From assembly GCA_003165595.1 (NCBI GenBank), contig PLWQ01000020.1, forward strand, positions 103,815 through 167,814: DNA of 64,000 nt, given 5' to 3'. Position 1 is the stretch's first letter, and each line of letters begins with the position of its first letter. Of the stretch, positions 9,157 to 17,438 are shown one piece after another. The DNA is from Fibrobacterota bacterium (GTDB lineage Bacteria > Fibrobacterota > Chitinivibrionia > Chitinivibrionales > FEN-1185). The position numbers and the translations under genes were made by a program. The notes under the pieces were generated by a model. It was not told where the DNA came from. It searched no databases and saw nothing but the letters and a program-made list of their open reading frames with translations.

Positions 9157-10683
9157 CTATTTTAGTATTTTCTTGACAGCCGGCAGGTGCCTCCGATTGG
9201 GTGTTTTTATTTTAGGAATATCCCTTAGGCCCAGATTCGGGAAAGTAGGCCGGGCCTCCGCGCCCGACAGAGCTTTTTGCAACATGCCGGTTTGCGCCAG
9301 CTGAATATAATTGCATTGCCAATCATTGTTAGCTAGTACGAAACCAAAACCAATTCCGAGAGAAGAATAATCGTAGTAGTAAACCGTGCTGTCTGTTGAA
9401 AATGCATTGCTGTAATTAGTGCCGTACGTGGCAAGAATAAAGGCCCGCGAAGTACCAATAGTTACGCCCCAGAAATCGTGAAAGGACGGCAAGTAGTACT
9501 TGCTATATTCTGTGCTAATATTCCCGATTAATATTGACCACACGTTGTCTATCGTTGATGATTGCTTTAGAAACTCAAGGAGATATGAACAAGAGTCCGT
9601 GCAATAAATAGAACCATCGGAAAGTGACATAAATGCTGCCGAATCAACACCGACGTTCGTATTTAGCAATTTGTAGGCATTAGCTTTTGCAACGGCTATT
9701 GTTGTTCCAAGACTAACAGGTTTAGTGCCGTCTTTCAAGCAAATTCTGCTGCCCGGATAGTACATGTACATATTGGGGATGTACTGTTTACTTAAGGTAT
9801 CTCTATAAATATTGTTTTGGGCAAACATATCATTGACAACGTCTGCCCTGATGCCATAGCCTATTGACCCAACAGGAATTTCTGAAAAGCTTCCGGTTGC
9901 GTCGTTCCAAATGTTTTGCATTTCACCACTGTTGTGCACAGCGATTAGTCTTGAGGATATATCAAATATTGGACTCCCCGATGTGCCAGGAGTATTATTA
10001 AAATTGTGTTGAACAACGTACGTATTGTAAGCGGTGGGGGCAACCGAAGAATTGAAAGGTTCTAATGCGGAAATTATTCCATCCTTAAATGTGGCTGTGA
10101 CTATTTCCGTCAATCTGTCCGATGTTTCTCCTGGGAAGCCAATCGTGCCAATATCTTCTCCAACTTCAATATTTCTAATTGTGTCGTCTGTTGGCAGTGT
10201 AAAGTAGTGGGGTAGTGTTTTTGTGGTTGTAAAGTAGCCAACGTCATACGTGAAAACCGTGGTATCTGAGTAATCATTATGTTCACCACCAGCATCCAAT
10301 ACATAAACGCCACTGCCATATGCGCTTGAGCCATTTTGCACTGCAACAGGTGTAACGTTCATTCCGGATTGCTTATAAAGAATGTACTGATTAATTTCAC
10401 CCTCGAAAACATGAGCATTTGTTAAAAGTTGATTTTTCGAAATAGCTGAACCGCTTGCTAGAAGAATTAGTTCTCCATTTGTTTCGTTTCTAAATCCGAT
10501 CATGTAAGAACGCAAGCTAACAGAATCCAGTATTTTTGCCCAATTGCTAGAAGTGTACAACGTGTCGTAAATTACTGGGCCTGTCAGACCGCGCGGGCCT
10601 TGAGGACCAGTGCATCCAGTTAATGCACCTAATACAATAATCAGAATACCGAAAAGTGAAAGTGGGGGAGTTTTGCGTTTCAT
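9157..10683 (-). CDS. Trypsin-fold serine protease lipoprotein with short collagen-like stalk
   Basis: 508 aa from ATG 10683, preceded by AGGAGG; the longer frame from 10758 lacks a ribosome binding site and would bury the signal peptide. Lipobox at ALTGC (lipidated C24), then three Gly-X-Y triplets (GPQGPRGLTGP, 26-36), then a chymotrypsin-like domain: His91 in LLTNAHVF, a candidate Asp147 in TYDVGYF, and Ser235 in GTSGSP. This His/Asp/Ser order is that of family S1. The C-terminal half (about 300-508) is unassigned. Likely an envelope-anchored protease or protease-fold sensor. Codon use is A/T-rich next to its neighbours. Confidence 0.8.
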   Translation of the reverse strand: MKRKTPPLSLFGILIIVLGALTGCTGPQGPRGLTGPVIYDTLYTSSNWAKILDSVSLRSYMIGFRNETNGELILLASGSAISKNQLLTNAHVFEGEINQYILYKQSGMNVTPVAVQNGSSAYGSGVYVLDAGGEHNDYSDTTVFTYDVGYFTTTKTLPHYFTLPTDDTIRNIEVGEDIGTIGFPGETSDRLTEIVTATFKDGIISALEPFNSSVAPTAYNTYVVQHNFNNTPGTSGSPIFDISSRLIAVHNSGEMQNIWNDATGSFSEIPVGSIGYGIRADVVNDMFAQNNIYRDTLSKQYIPNMYMYYPGSRICLKDGTKPVSLGTTIAVAKANAYKLLNTNVGVDSAAFMSLSDGSIYCTDSCSYLLEFLKQSSTIDNVWSILIGNISTEYSKYYLPSFHDFWGVTIGTSRAFILATYGTNYSNAFSTDSTVYYYDYSSLGIGFGFVLANNDWQCNYIQLAQTGMLQKALSGAEARPTFPNLGLRDIPKIKTPNRRHLPAVKKILK

Positions 10684-10924
10684 TCTCGCCTCCTGGAAGT
10701 TCCCGTTAGATACTCTTGGTTGGCATAAGGACGAACAGGGTGCCGAGCAATAACTCAACGGATGACTACTCCTATCCCGCCAAAGGTGTGCCGGTCAGTA
10801 CATGGTTATAAATCAATACATGCGTTTTGCCAAGGCAAGAAGATAACTATCAGGGGTAAAGCGTCCTATCTGCCGTGAACGAGTTTCGTACTTCGCCAAC
10901 ACCAGCATTGAGACCTTTGGAATT

Positions 10925-11243
10925 CCCCTCTGCCAAGCGTTAGGTGGACCGCAGGGTTTGCAAAAGCAAAGTGCCGCCTGACCGCTGCCCGAGCCGAAGC
11001 ACAGGATGTGCAGAGAGCACGCACGAAGCCAGCCCGAAGGGCGCGTAGCTGGACGCGGAGCGTGAACAAAGGGCCCTTGCGGCAGGCAGCACCGAGGCGA
11101 GCCGGAGCACATGGATGTGCGGAGGCCACTGGCGAAGCCAGCCCGAAGGGCGCGTAGCTGGATGCAAAGCGTGAACGGAGACCGACCCGGCCTTTGGCCG
11201 GGGAACGCCCACGGCATTTTCATGTTGCAGCGGTGCGCCCAGA
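10925..11243 (+). repeat. Family A structured intergenic element, longest copy
   Basis: Begins with GCGTTAGGTGGACC at 10937 and ends with GTGCGCCCAG. Internally a unit containing 'GAGCC-G-AGCACA...ATGTGCGGAG' and 'GAAGCCAGCCCGAAGGGCGC' is present twice in tandem, making it about 130 bp longer than the other copies. Near the 3' end lies the variable hairpin CCCGGCC-TTT-GGCCGGG. It lies between the protease gene and rpmB and contains no credible ORF; the frames that stay open here do so because of GC-rich composition. Confidence 0.7.
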
Positions 11244-11269
11244 TCTTGTCCTATTATTCAGGATCGCAA

Positions 11270-11307
11270 GAAATAAAAAAAGCCCCGATCTTCTCCGACC
11301 GGGGCTT
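11270..11307 (-). terminator. Intrinsic terminator of rpmB
   Basis: On the minus strand, AGCCCCG pairs with CGGGGCT and is followed by TTTTTTATTT. It lies 33 bp after the rpmB stop codon, the classical rho-independent arrangement. Confidence 0.88.
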
Positions 11308-11339
11308 CGCCATTTCCTGATTCCAGAATAATGAAATGC

Positions 11340-11522
11340 CTACGTCTTTGCCATTGCCTTGAGGCATTTCATGCAGACCTTCATGCGTTTTGATGTTCCA
11401 TTGACTTTGGTCTTGATCGTGCGCAGGTTGGGGAAGAATATTCTCTTGGTTTTGTTGTGCGCGTGCGATACGGTTGCTCCGGAAGCCGGGCTTTTTCCGC
11501 ACACTTCGCATGTCTTGGACAT
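11340..11522 (-). CDS. rpmB: 50S ribosomal protein L28
   Basis: 60 aa, start ATG 11522 after a CAGGAGGTT ribosome binding site. The L28 pattern is clear: [25 protein letters not shown] at the N-terminus and a basic C-terminal half. Four cysteines (C5, C8, C50, C53) make two CxxC knuckles, so this is the zinc-binding (C+) form of the protein. It is transcribed alone and ends in a strong intrinsic terminator. Confidence 0.97.
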   Translation of the reverse strand: MSKTCEVCGKSPASGATVSHAHNKTKRIFFPNLRTIKTKVNGTSKRMKVCMKCLKAMAKT

Positions 11523-11683
11523 AGAACCTCCTGAAGATTACTGCTTGCTCTTGTTTTGCAGGTGACTAATATAGATCATCCTCGTTTTATTTTTCAAGGA
11601 AATTACGTCGAGGTATTATTTTAGAATACCGGCATGGCCCGGCTGACCAGGAACGTTCGATCTCAAGAATCGGCGCGGCACGT

Positions 11684-12286
11684 ATGATAGAAGGCCTCAA
11701 ACCGTTGTACAACGCCGCATTGCGGCCCGTGGCCCTTCTTTTCGCAAAAATCAACATTCATCCCGATGCTATAACCGCTATGGGCGTCGCGGTGTCCCTC
11801 GCGGCGGGATGGGCGTGCGCGGCCGGGCTCTGGCTTGTCGCCGCGCTTCTGGTTTTTGCAGGATCGTGCATGGACGGGCTCGACGGACTTGTCGCGCGGC
11901 AAACAGGCACGCAGACCCGATTCGGCGCGGTGCTCGATTCCGCGGGCGACAGGATCACCGAAGCCGCCTGGTGCTTTGGACTGCTTGCATTTTATGCCTG
12001 GCATCCGGTTTACGGGCTTGCCGGGATCCTGCTCGCATTTCTTGCTCAGGCCGGGTCACAAATGGTAAGCTATGTGAGGGCGCGCGCCGAAGGGGCCGGC
12101 ATTTCGTGCAAGGCCGGAATCCTCCAGAGGCCCGAACGGATCATCATTATACTTGTTTGCCTTCTTCTGGGCCCCCGGGTGATGTTGTGGGGGCTGGGCG
12201 TGATTTCGGCTCTTGCGTTTGTGACGGCGGGTGAACGGCTTTTCGCGGTGTACCGCGCCGATCGCAACTACAGGCAACCATCCTGA
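11684..12286 (+). CDS. CDP-alcohol phosphatidyltransferase family membrane protein
   Basis: 200 aa with several hydrophobic helices. The family signature D-x2-DG-x2-AR-x8-G-x3-D-x3-D is complete (D64, D67, A71-R72, G81, D85, D89). Enzymes of this family transfer an alcohol phosphate from a CDP-activated lipid or inositol at the inner membrane and coordinate metal with these four aspartates. The acceptor cannot be told from sequence: phosphatidylglycerophosphate, phosphatidylinositol-phosphate and related synthases are all possible. The YihY-like gene follows 20 bp downstream on the same strand, suggesting a two-gene unit. Confidence 0.88.
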   Translation: MIEGLKPLYNAALRPVALLFAKINIHPDAITAMGVAVSLAAGWACAAGLWLVAALLVFAGSCMDGLDGLVARQTGTQTRFGAVLDSAGDRITEAAWCFGLLAFYAWHPVYGLAGILLAFLAQAGSQMVSYVRARAEGAGISCKAGILQRPERIIIILVCLLLGPRVMLWGLGVISALAFVTAGERLFAVYRADRNYRQPS

Positions 12287-12306
12287 TTTCGGAGGAACCG
12301 TCAACC

Positions 12307-13653
12307 GTGCTGCTCTTGTCGCCCAAATTCTGGCGAGAATTTATCACCAATCCGAAAGAAGCGTTGGAGACTCTCCGCCGTGCAAGGCACAGGATTGCGC
12401 ATCCTATCCTCAAGTCCGTCGTGTTTGTGAGGATTACTTTTGCCGAATACCTGCAGAACCACTGCATAACGCGCGCCTCGGCGCTCGCGTTCGCGCTCCT
12501 GCTCACGCTCATCCCGCTTCTGGTGTGCATTTCGCTGATGATGACCAAAGTGATGGAAGTCCCGCTTCCGGCGGTGGAAAAAGTGGTGGCCTTCTTCCTG
12601 CCGTTCGCGCCGCAATCCGTTCTTGCGCAGCTCAGCGTTTTCTTCGCAAACGCGCAAAAGATAAAAGGTCTGGGCATCGCGGTGCTGATTATTGTTACCT
12701 TGAGCCTCTTCGGCACGGTGGAAGAAGCGCTCAACACCATCTGGAAAGTGGCCCGGTCCCGCTCGTTTTTCGTGAGGCTCCGCACGTTCACCATGGTCAT
12801 GGTGTACAGCCCCATATTCTTTTTCGCGTCCTTCGAGGTGCGGCGCAGCGTAATGCCTGATGTCAAGCTGGTCTATATCTTCTCGCTCGATATCCTGTCG
12901 TTGCTGCTTATCGTTCTGGCGTTTACGGTTTTTATCTGGGTTGTGCCCAACACCAAAGTCAGGTTCAAGAAGGCCGCGATAGGCGGGCTGGTGGCGGGCG
13001 TGCTGTTTGAGCTGGAACGGTATTGGTTCTCCACATACATAACCCTCAATGCGCAAACGGTCACCATCTACGGCGCGTTCGGCAATTTTCTGTTCTTTCT
13101 TATTTCGCTGTTTTTTGCCTCGTGTTTCATTCTGTTCGGCGCCGAAGTAGCCTTCGTTGCCCAGAACTTCCGGCCGCTGTTGCGAGCCAAGAAACGGTGG
13201 GACCGCCGGATAAGCGATTACAAGACCTACATCTGCCTCCGGGTGATGATCGACGTCGTGGGCGCATTTCTTTCCCGGAAAAAGCCACCCGCGCTGTCGC
13301 AGTTCATGAAGAAATACGAAATGACCGAGACGCAGGCGCTGGGCATCGTGAACTCGCTTATCCGGTCCGGGTTTTTGCATGTTGTCAACAGCAACGGCGG
13401 CGGCAAGGACGCGTACGTTCCCACGCGCGATTTCGCGTCGGTGCGGCTCCGCGAGGTTTTGGACGTCATCGAAGACGAGAACCGCGGCGTTCCCTCCACT
13501 CCCGACGATTTCGCCAAGAACTACGTGGCGGGCCTCATTGCCGGGGTGCGTCAGCGGCCCGCGTCGCAGACCGACGACCTGACCTTCGAAAAACTGGTTA
13601 CCGAAATCGACGAAGGGGAGAAACGTTTGCAGAAGATAAGTCTGGGGATCTAG
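12307..13653 (+). CDS. YihY/BrkB family inner-membrane protein
   Basis: 448 aa. The first ~300 residues contain about six transmembrane helices with the family's features: the ITRASALAFALLLTLIPLLV helix after a short amphipathic N-terminus, LFGTVEEALNTIW, and later GAFGNFLFFLISLFFASCFILFGAEV. A cytoplasmic tail (about 310-448) looks like a winged-helix segment (MTETQALGIVNSLIRSGFLHVV). The GTG start at 12307 follows GGAGG with a longer than usual spacer, and no in-frame ATG is nearby. Family function is unsettled; older 'RNase BN' labels are incorrect for this fold. Confidence 0.88.
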   Translation: MLLLSPKFWREFITNPKEALETLRRARHRIAHPILKSVVFVRITFAEYLQNHCITRASALAFALLLTLIPLLVCISLMMTKVMEVPLPAVEKVVAFFLPFAPQSVLAQLSVFFANAQKIKGLGIAVLIIVTLSLFGTVEEALNTIWKVARSRSFFVRLRTFTMVMVYSPIFFFASFEVRRSVMPDVKLVYIFSLDILSLLLIVLAFTVFIWVVPNTKVRFKKAAIGGLVAGVLFELERYWFSTYITLNAQTVTIYGAFGNFLFFLISLFFASCFILFGAEVAFVAQNFRPLLRAKKRWDRRISDYKTYICLRVMIDVVGAFLSRKKPPALSQFMKKYEMTETQALGIVNSLIRSGFLHVVNSNGGGKDAYVPTRDFASVRLREVLDVIEDENRGVPSTPDDFAKNYVAGLIAGVRQRPASQTDDLTFEKLVTEIDEGEKRLQKISLGI

Positions 13654-13792
13654 AACTTTCCTGTTTACGCCCGCGGCTATTCCTTGGCGACGATCGAACC
13701 GCTCCCGCGCCATCGCTATGAAAACAACCCCGCGAATCCGGACGAGCTTTGTCCAACGGTGCGAGTACGAAACTTTACGCCTGTGGAATGGA

Positions 13793-13978
13793 CCTTCTGC
13801 TCAGCGTTAGGTGGACCGGCGGGTGCGCGAGAGCGCAGGGCCGCCAGACCCAGGCCGCAGGGGCCCTAGGGCTGGCGGCACCGAGGCCGGCTGGCCGAGC
13901 CCAAAGGGAGACCGGCCCGAGCGCAGCGAGGGAAACGCCCAGGCCTTTTTCTTTCTACTACAGCGGGGCGCCCAACCT
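13793..13978 (+). repeat. Family A structured intergenic element
   Basis: Carries the 5' block GCGTTAGGTGGACC at 13804, a central GGCGGCACCGAGGC block, GGAGACCGG, GGGAAACGCCCA and the terminal GGGGCGCCCA. It fills most of the 340-bp gap between the YihY gene and the discoidin-domain gene, both of which end here (convergent). No ORF in it is credible. Confidence 0.68.
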
Positions 13979-13993
13979 TTTCTTCTCCGGTAT

Positions 13994-15298
13994 TTAGTGT
14001 CCGTAAACCTCAAAGTTGTACAGCGAGTAGCCGTAGCCCGTGGCGCGCTTGATTCCCAGCATGCGCACGTAGCGTCCCTGTGAGCTCTGCTTGAGGAGGA
14101 GCGTGTTCTGTCCGGTGGTATTTGTCACCGTATTGAACGTGGTCCAACACTTCGCGTCCTGCGATAGCTGCATTGCAAAGTTTGAGGCATAGGCATTTTC
14201 CCATTCCAGGTAGATTCCGGTGACGGTCTTGACAGATCCGAGGTCGACGTAAATCCATTCGTTGTCGGTCCAGTTGCTTGCCCAGCGCGTGTCCGGATAC
14301 AGGTCAAACGCGTTTGCGGGAACGTAACATGCCTGCGTGCTGGATGCGCATGACGCGCTTGTGGGCGCGGAAAGTTTTGCGTCGAGCGTTCCGGTTGCGG
14401 CATATCCGAGAACCTGAATTTCGTACAGGGAATAGCCGTACTGCGTGGAACGCTTGACGCCCTGCATCTTTACGAATCTGCCCGACGCCGTGAGATTGGG
14501 GAAACTGTCGGTGCGCGCGCCGCAGGCGAAGCCGGATTTCGATCCGATGGTGGTATAGGCGACACCGTCGGATGAAACCTGGAGGTTGTACGAGGCGGCA
14601 GCGGAATTTTCCCAGTACAACTTGACCGTGGAGAGTTTCTGGACGTTGCCCAAATCGACCACGAGCCATTCGTTATCGGTGAACTTGGAGCCCCAGCGCT
14701 TGCACATGTCGCCGTCCACCGCGTTGGCTGCGGTGTAGCACGAAGATTCCGCGCTTGATCCGAATGCCGGCTTGCCCTGCGAAAGAAGTTGCGGCGCCTG
14801 TACGGTCTGGATGTTGAGCAGGATGTAGTAATACGTCTGGCCGATAGTGCTGCAATCGCTGTTGACGTAGTCGCAGTACAACCCATTATAGCCCGTGAAT
14901 GACCAGGTAATGAGTCCGGTCGATTGATTGTAATTTACCGCGAGGTCGGCTAGCGCATAGTGCGGGTCGTAAACGCCTCTGGTGGCGCCGGGAGGAAAAT
15001 AGGTGTGAAGCACATAGAATCCCAGGTCGGCCAATGTGGACGAGGCGTTTGGAAACATGAAATCCGCGGAAGGTCCGGCCTGGCACGGCGTGAGGTAATC
15101 GGTCCATGCGAACCCCGAATTGGTATTGATGAGGTGTTCGTTGGGGTTGAGCTGTATGGTCCCGCTGTACGTTTTTGTGAGCGGAGCGTACTGGCCGTAT
15201 GCGATCTGGCCGCACGTTGGAATCCGATAATAGGTAGAGGCATTTGCGGCTGCAACAAGGGCGAAAACCCCAAATAACGAGCAGAGAACCTGTTTCAT
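13994..15298 (-). CDS. Secreted protein with two F5/8 type C (discoidin) domains
   Basis: 434 aa from ATG 15298, where a signal peptide begins (MKQVLCSLFGVFALVAAANA) after GAAAGGATC; the longer frame up to 15484 has no ribosome binding site. Residues 20-180 form an unassigned beta-rich domain. Two discoidin-like domains follow (about 180-305 and 310-434), each with 'CYxxANAxDxxxxTRW/RWGS', 'NEWIYVDLGSVKTVTxIxLxWENA' and a closing 'GRYVRMLGIKRATGYGYSLYxxEV'. Such domains bind glycans at cell surfaces. No enzyme domain is visible, so this is probably a glycan-binding or scaffolding protein. Confidence 0.83.
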   Translation of the reverse strand: MKQVLCSLFGVFALVAAANASTYYRIPTCGQIAYGQYAPLTKTYSGTIQLNPNEHLINTNSGFAWTDYLTPCQAGPSADFMFPNASSTLADLGFYVLHTYFPPGATRGVYDPHYALADLAVNYNQSTGLITWSFTGYNGLYCDYVNSDCSTIGQTYYYILLNIQTVQAPQLLSQGKPAFGSSAESSCYTAANAVDGDMCKRWGSKFTDNEWLVVDLGNVQKLSTVKLYWENSAAASYNLQVSSDGVAYTTIGSKSGFACGARTDSFPNLTASGRFVKMQGVKRSTQYGYSLYEIQVLGYAATGTLDAKLSAPTSASCASSTQACYVPANAFDLYPDTRWASNWTDNEWIYVDLGSVKTVTGIYLEWENAYASNFAMQLSQDAKCWTTFNTVTNTTGQNTLLLKQSSQGRYVRMLGIKRATGYGYSLYNFEVYGH

Positions 15299-15510
15299 GA
15301 GAGATCCTTTCGCACAGGGTGATGTGTTATCGTTCCTTGAGAAAACGAACCAAGAAAATAGTGATCGACTGCTGGCCGGGACAACAACTTTCTTGAAAGC
15401 AAAGAGGTGCGATCGTGCGGGCCGGCGCGCCCCCAACTTGCGTCCGGAGGCGTCGGGGCCAATTATACGATTCCATTCCAGCACAAACTATTTTGGTCTT
15501 TGAGGATATT

Positions 15511-15810
15511 ATGACGTCAAAAGAAGCTATCCTGGAATTCATCCGAAAGAACAGACGGATGCTTGAAAACCGATACTGCGTTGAGAAGATCGCCGTTTTC
15601 GGATCGTATGCCAGAGACAAGCAAACAGCAAATAGCGACATTGATCTTCTCGTCACCCTGGCGAAAAATACCCCGGACATTTACGAGATCAAACAGGGGC
15701 TTCGCGACCTGTTTTCCCGGCAGTTCAATTGCAACGTCGACATCGCCTCCGAGAAATACCTAAAGCCCTATGTTCGCGACGAGATACTTCGAGAGGCGGT
15801 TTATGCCTAA
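15511..15810 (+). CDS. mntA: MntA-type nucleotidyltransferase antitoxin (MNT/HEPN module)
   Basis: 99 aa from ATG 15511 (GAGGATATT just upstream); upstream in-frame sequence belongs to the neighbouring gene's leader. The minimal nucleotidyltransferase signature is intact: G31-S32 followed by an aspartate pair D43 and D45 (GSYAR...SDIDLLV). In characterised modules this protein modifies and silences the HEPN ribonuclease HepT by AMPylation. Its stop codon overlaps the start of the partner by 8 nt, the usual arrangement. The partner is frameshifted here, so the antitoxin may be a relic. Confidence 0.85.
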   Translation: MTSKEAILEFIRKNRRMLENRYCVEKIAVFGSYARDKQTANSDIDLLVTLAKNTPDIYEIKQGLRDLFSRQFNCNVDIASEKYLKPYVRDEILREAVYA

Positions 15811-16143
15811 CGACAAGGTTTCACTGATGGGACTTGCGGAAGCAATCAGTTCAATCGTGCAATACACCGCCCCGTTTGCCAGCGCGGATGCCTTGCATGA
15901 AGACAAGGTTCACTCGATGCAACCATGATGAACTTTGTGGTCATCGGCGAAATGGTCGACAGGATTTCGGAAGAATTCAAGAACAATCACCCTGAAGTGG
16001 ATTGGAAAAATATCAAAGGGTTACGCAACATTATCGCTCATGACTATTTCGGAGTCGACGCGGAAGAAATTTGGCAGATAATCAGGAACCGCATTCCCGT
16101 TTTGAAGAAAGCCGTCGACGCCGTGCTGCATTCCTGTTTGTAA
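15803..16143 (+). pseudogene. hepT: HepT-like HEPN (DUF86) toxin, broken by a one-base deletion
   Basis: ATG at 15803 overlaps the mntA stop codon. The frame reads 41 residues and stops at 15926-15928, while the rest of a DUF86 protein continues in another frame to TAA 16141-16143. Adding one T after 15913 would restore a continuous 'HFDATMMNFVVIGEMV' reading. The HEPN ribonuclease motif R-x4-H-x-Y (RNIIAHDY) lies in the second part and is intact. This is either a real inactivation or a sequencing/assembly indel. An internal ATG at 15925 could express the C-terminal part alone, but a ribosome binding site is not evident. Confidence 0.85.
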
Positions 16144-16370
16144 GGCATGCGTCGGGGGTATTGCTGGCTGCTCACTTTGGCATACTGCCGATCGAAATCG
16201 AAGCCCTCGCATCTTGCCGCGCAGTTCCTTCGTCCGCCTTATCCTCGTCCTCTCGGAAGCGGCATCACTTATGCGATTTACGCGGGAGAAAGAGGCACCT
16301 CCTGGGGAAAGTTGATTGGGTTGGGAACTCTGCGAGCCCCGGCGATGGGGTAAGCGGGGGCGAACCCTTG

Positions 16371-17186
16371 TTAGCGGGAAGGCGGCCTCTTCGTCGCCTT
16401 CTTGAACGCCGCAATTGCCTTTGACAGCTGTTTGATCATGGAAGGTTTGCTCGCGAGATTGTCCTCGATGATCTTTACCAGTGCGCTTCCCACAATGGCG
16501 CCGTCCGCGCCGGCCGCAGCCATGTGTCTCACGTGCCCGGGTGTGGAAATGCCGAACCCGACGCACAGCGGTTTGCCGGTGACTTTGCGGAGACGCTTGA
16601 GCGTGGCATCAACCGTCACGTTCACCTTTGTCTGGACACCCGTGCTTCCCAGGCGCGAGACGACATACACGAAGCCGGTAACCTTGCTGCAGATGTACTT
16701 CATGCGATTGGGCGGGGTAAGCTCGGACACGATGTAAACCGTTTGCAAACCGTTCGCGGTCATGGCGGCGGCAAGTTCTTCCGATTCCTCGGGCGGCATG
16801 TCGGCCACGAGCAGACTGTCTATTCCCGCGTCGGAAGCGCGTTTGCAAAACGTGGAATATCCCGGGTGCCGCGCTGAATTCGCATAAAGCAATATGCCGA
16901 TCGGAACGTCGGTGTACGAGCGGATATTCCCGATGAGCCGGAAGAAGGCGGCATGAGTGAGCCCGGCGCTTATGGAGCGGATCGCGGCACGCTGGTTGAT
17001 GGGTCCGTCGGCAATGGGGTCCGAGAACGGGTAGCCGATTTCCAGAACATCCGCGCCGCTGTCGACATAGGACTTGAAAATCGACTCGCTGGCGCGCAGA
17101 TCTGGGTCGCCGGCCTCGGCGAAAGGAATAAAGGCAATCTCATTGCGCATACGAAGTGCTGCAAAGGTGCTTGAGTATCGGTCCAT
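16371..17186 (-). CDS. trpA: Tryptophan synthase alpha subunit
   Basis: 271 aa TIM-barrel enzyme that cleaves indole-3-glycerol phosphate to indole and glyceraldehyde 3-phosphate, passing indole to TrpB. The catalytic Glu and Asp fall at residues 49 and 60, within VLEIGYPFSDPIADGP, the same numbers as in the well-studied enterobacterial enzyme. The phosphate-binding C-terminal part (VGFGIST...GADGAIVGSALV) is also present. It lies downstream of trpB on the same strand but is separated from it by 252 bp holding a family B element, unlike the usual tight trpBA spacing. The 227-bp gap 16144-16370 on its other side holds nothing I recognise. Confidence 0.96.
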   Translation of the reverse strand: MDRYSSTFAALRMRNEIAFIPFAEAGDPDLRASESIFKSYVDSGADVLEIGYPFSDPIADGPINQRAAIRSISAGLTHAAFFRLIGNIRSYTDVPIGILLYANSARHPGYSTFCKRASDAGIDSLLVADMPPEESEELAAAMTANGLQTVYIVSELTPPNRMKYICSKVTGFVYVVSRLGSTGVQTKVNVTVDATLKRLRKVTGKPLCVGFGISTPGHVRHMAAAGADGAIVGSALVKIIEDNLASKPSMIKQLSKAIAAFKKATKRPPSR

Positions 17187-17235
17187 AGTTCACAACGTCC
17201 AATCTTGCTATCGGAAAGGCTTCGCTTTTCTTCAT

Positions 17236-17411
17236 GCCGCGAAGCGGCATACCTTGACGAAGGCGTTGCGGAAACGTGACGAGCGCAATGCGTTAGCGTT
17301 GCGCCTCTCGCACGTTTCCGCTGGAAGGGGTGTGCTCCAAGACCCCGCAGACGCGCCCGGCGCGGCGAGGAGGCTTGGAGCCAGGGGAAACCGCCAGCGG
17401 TTTCCCCACCA
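17236..17411 (+). repeat. Family B four-hairpin structured element (copy 1)
   Basis: Consecutive helices visible 5' to 3': GCCGC-GAA-GCGGC; a long arm closed by GCGGAAACGTG/CACGTTTCCGC with an inner GCGCAATGC-GTTA-GCGTTGCGC; GCTCCAAG/CTTGGAGC enclosing a GC-rich arm; and GGGGAAACCGC-CA-GCGGTTTCCCC. Copy 2 at 58187-58356 (minus strand) keeps every helix, with compensating changes in the third. It sits between trpB and trpA in antisense orientation to them. It could be a structured RNA, a protein-binding DNA hairpin array or a non-autonomous mobile repeat. Confidence 0.75.
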
Positions 17412-17438
17412 AATTGTTTCCTTCTTGTCCTACGTATC

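Noticed and set aside
10925-11243. CRISPR array or coding repeat
   Set aside because: The internal units are few, long and structured, without regular spacers; open frames across the element show no plausible protein composition.
12301-13713. Long minus-strand open frame opposite the YihY/BrkB gene
   Set aside because: It is rich in Arg, Gln, His and Glu with no domain pattern, typical of an antisense shadow in GC-rich coding DNA.
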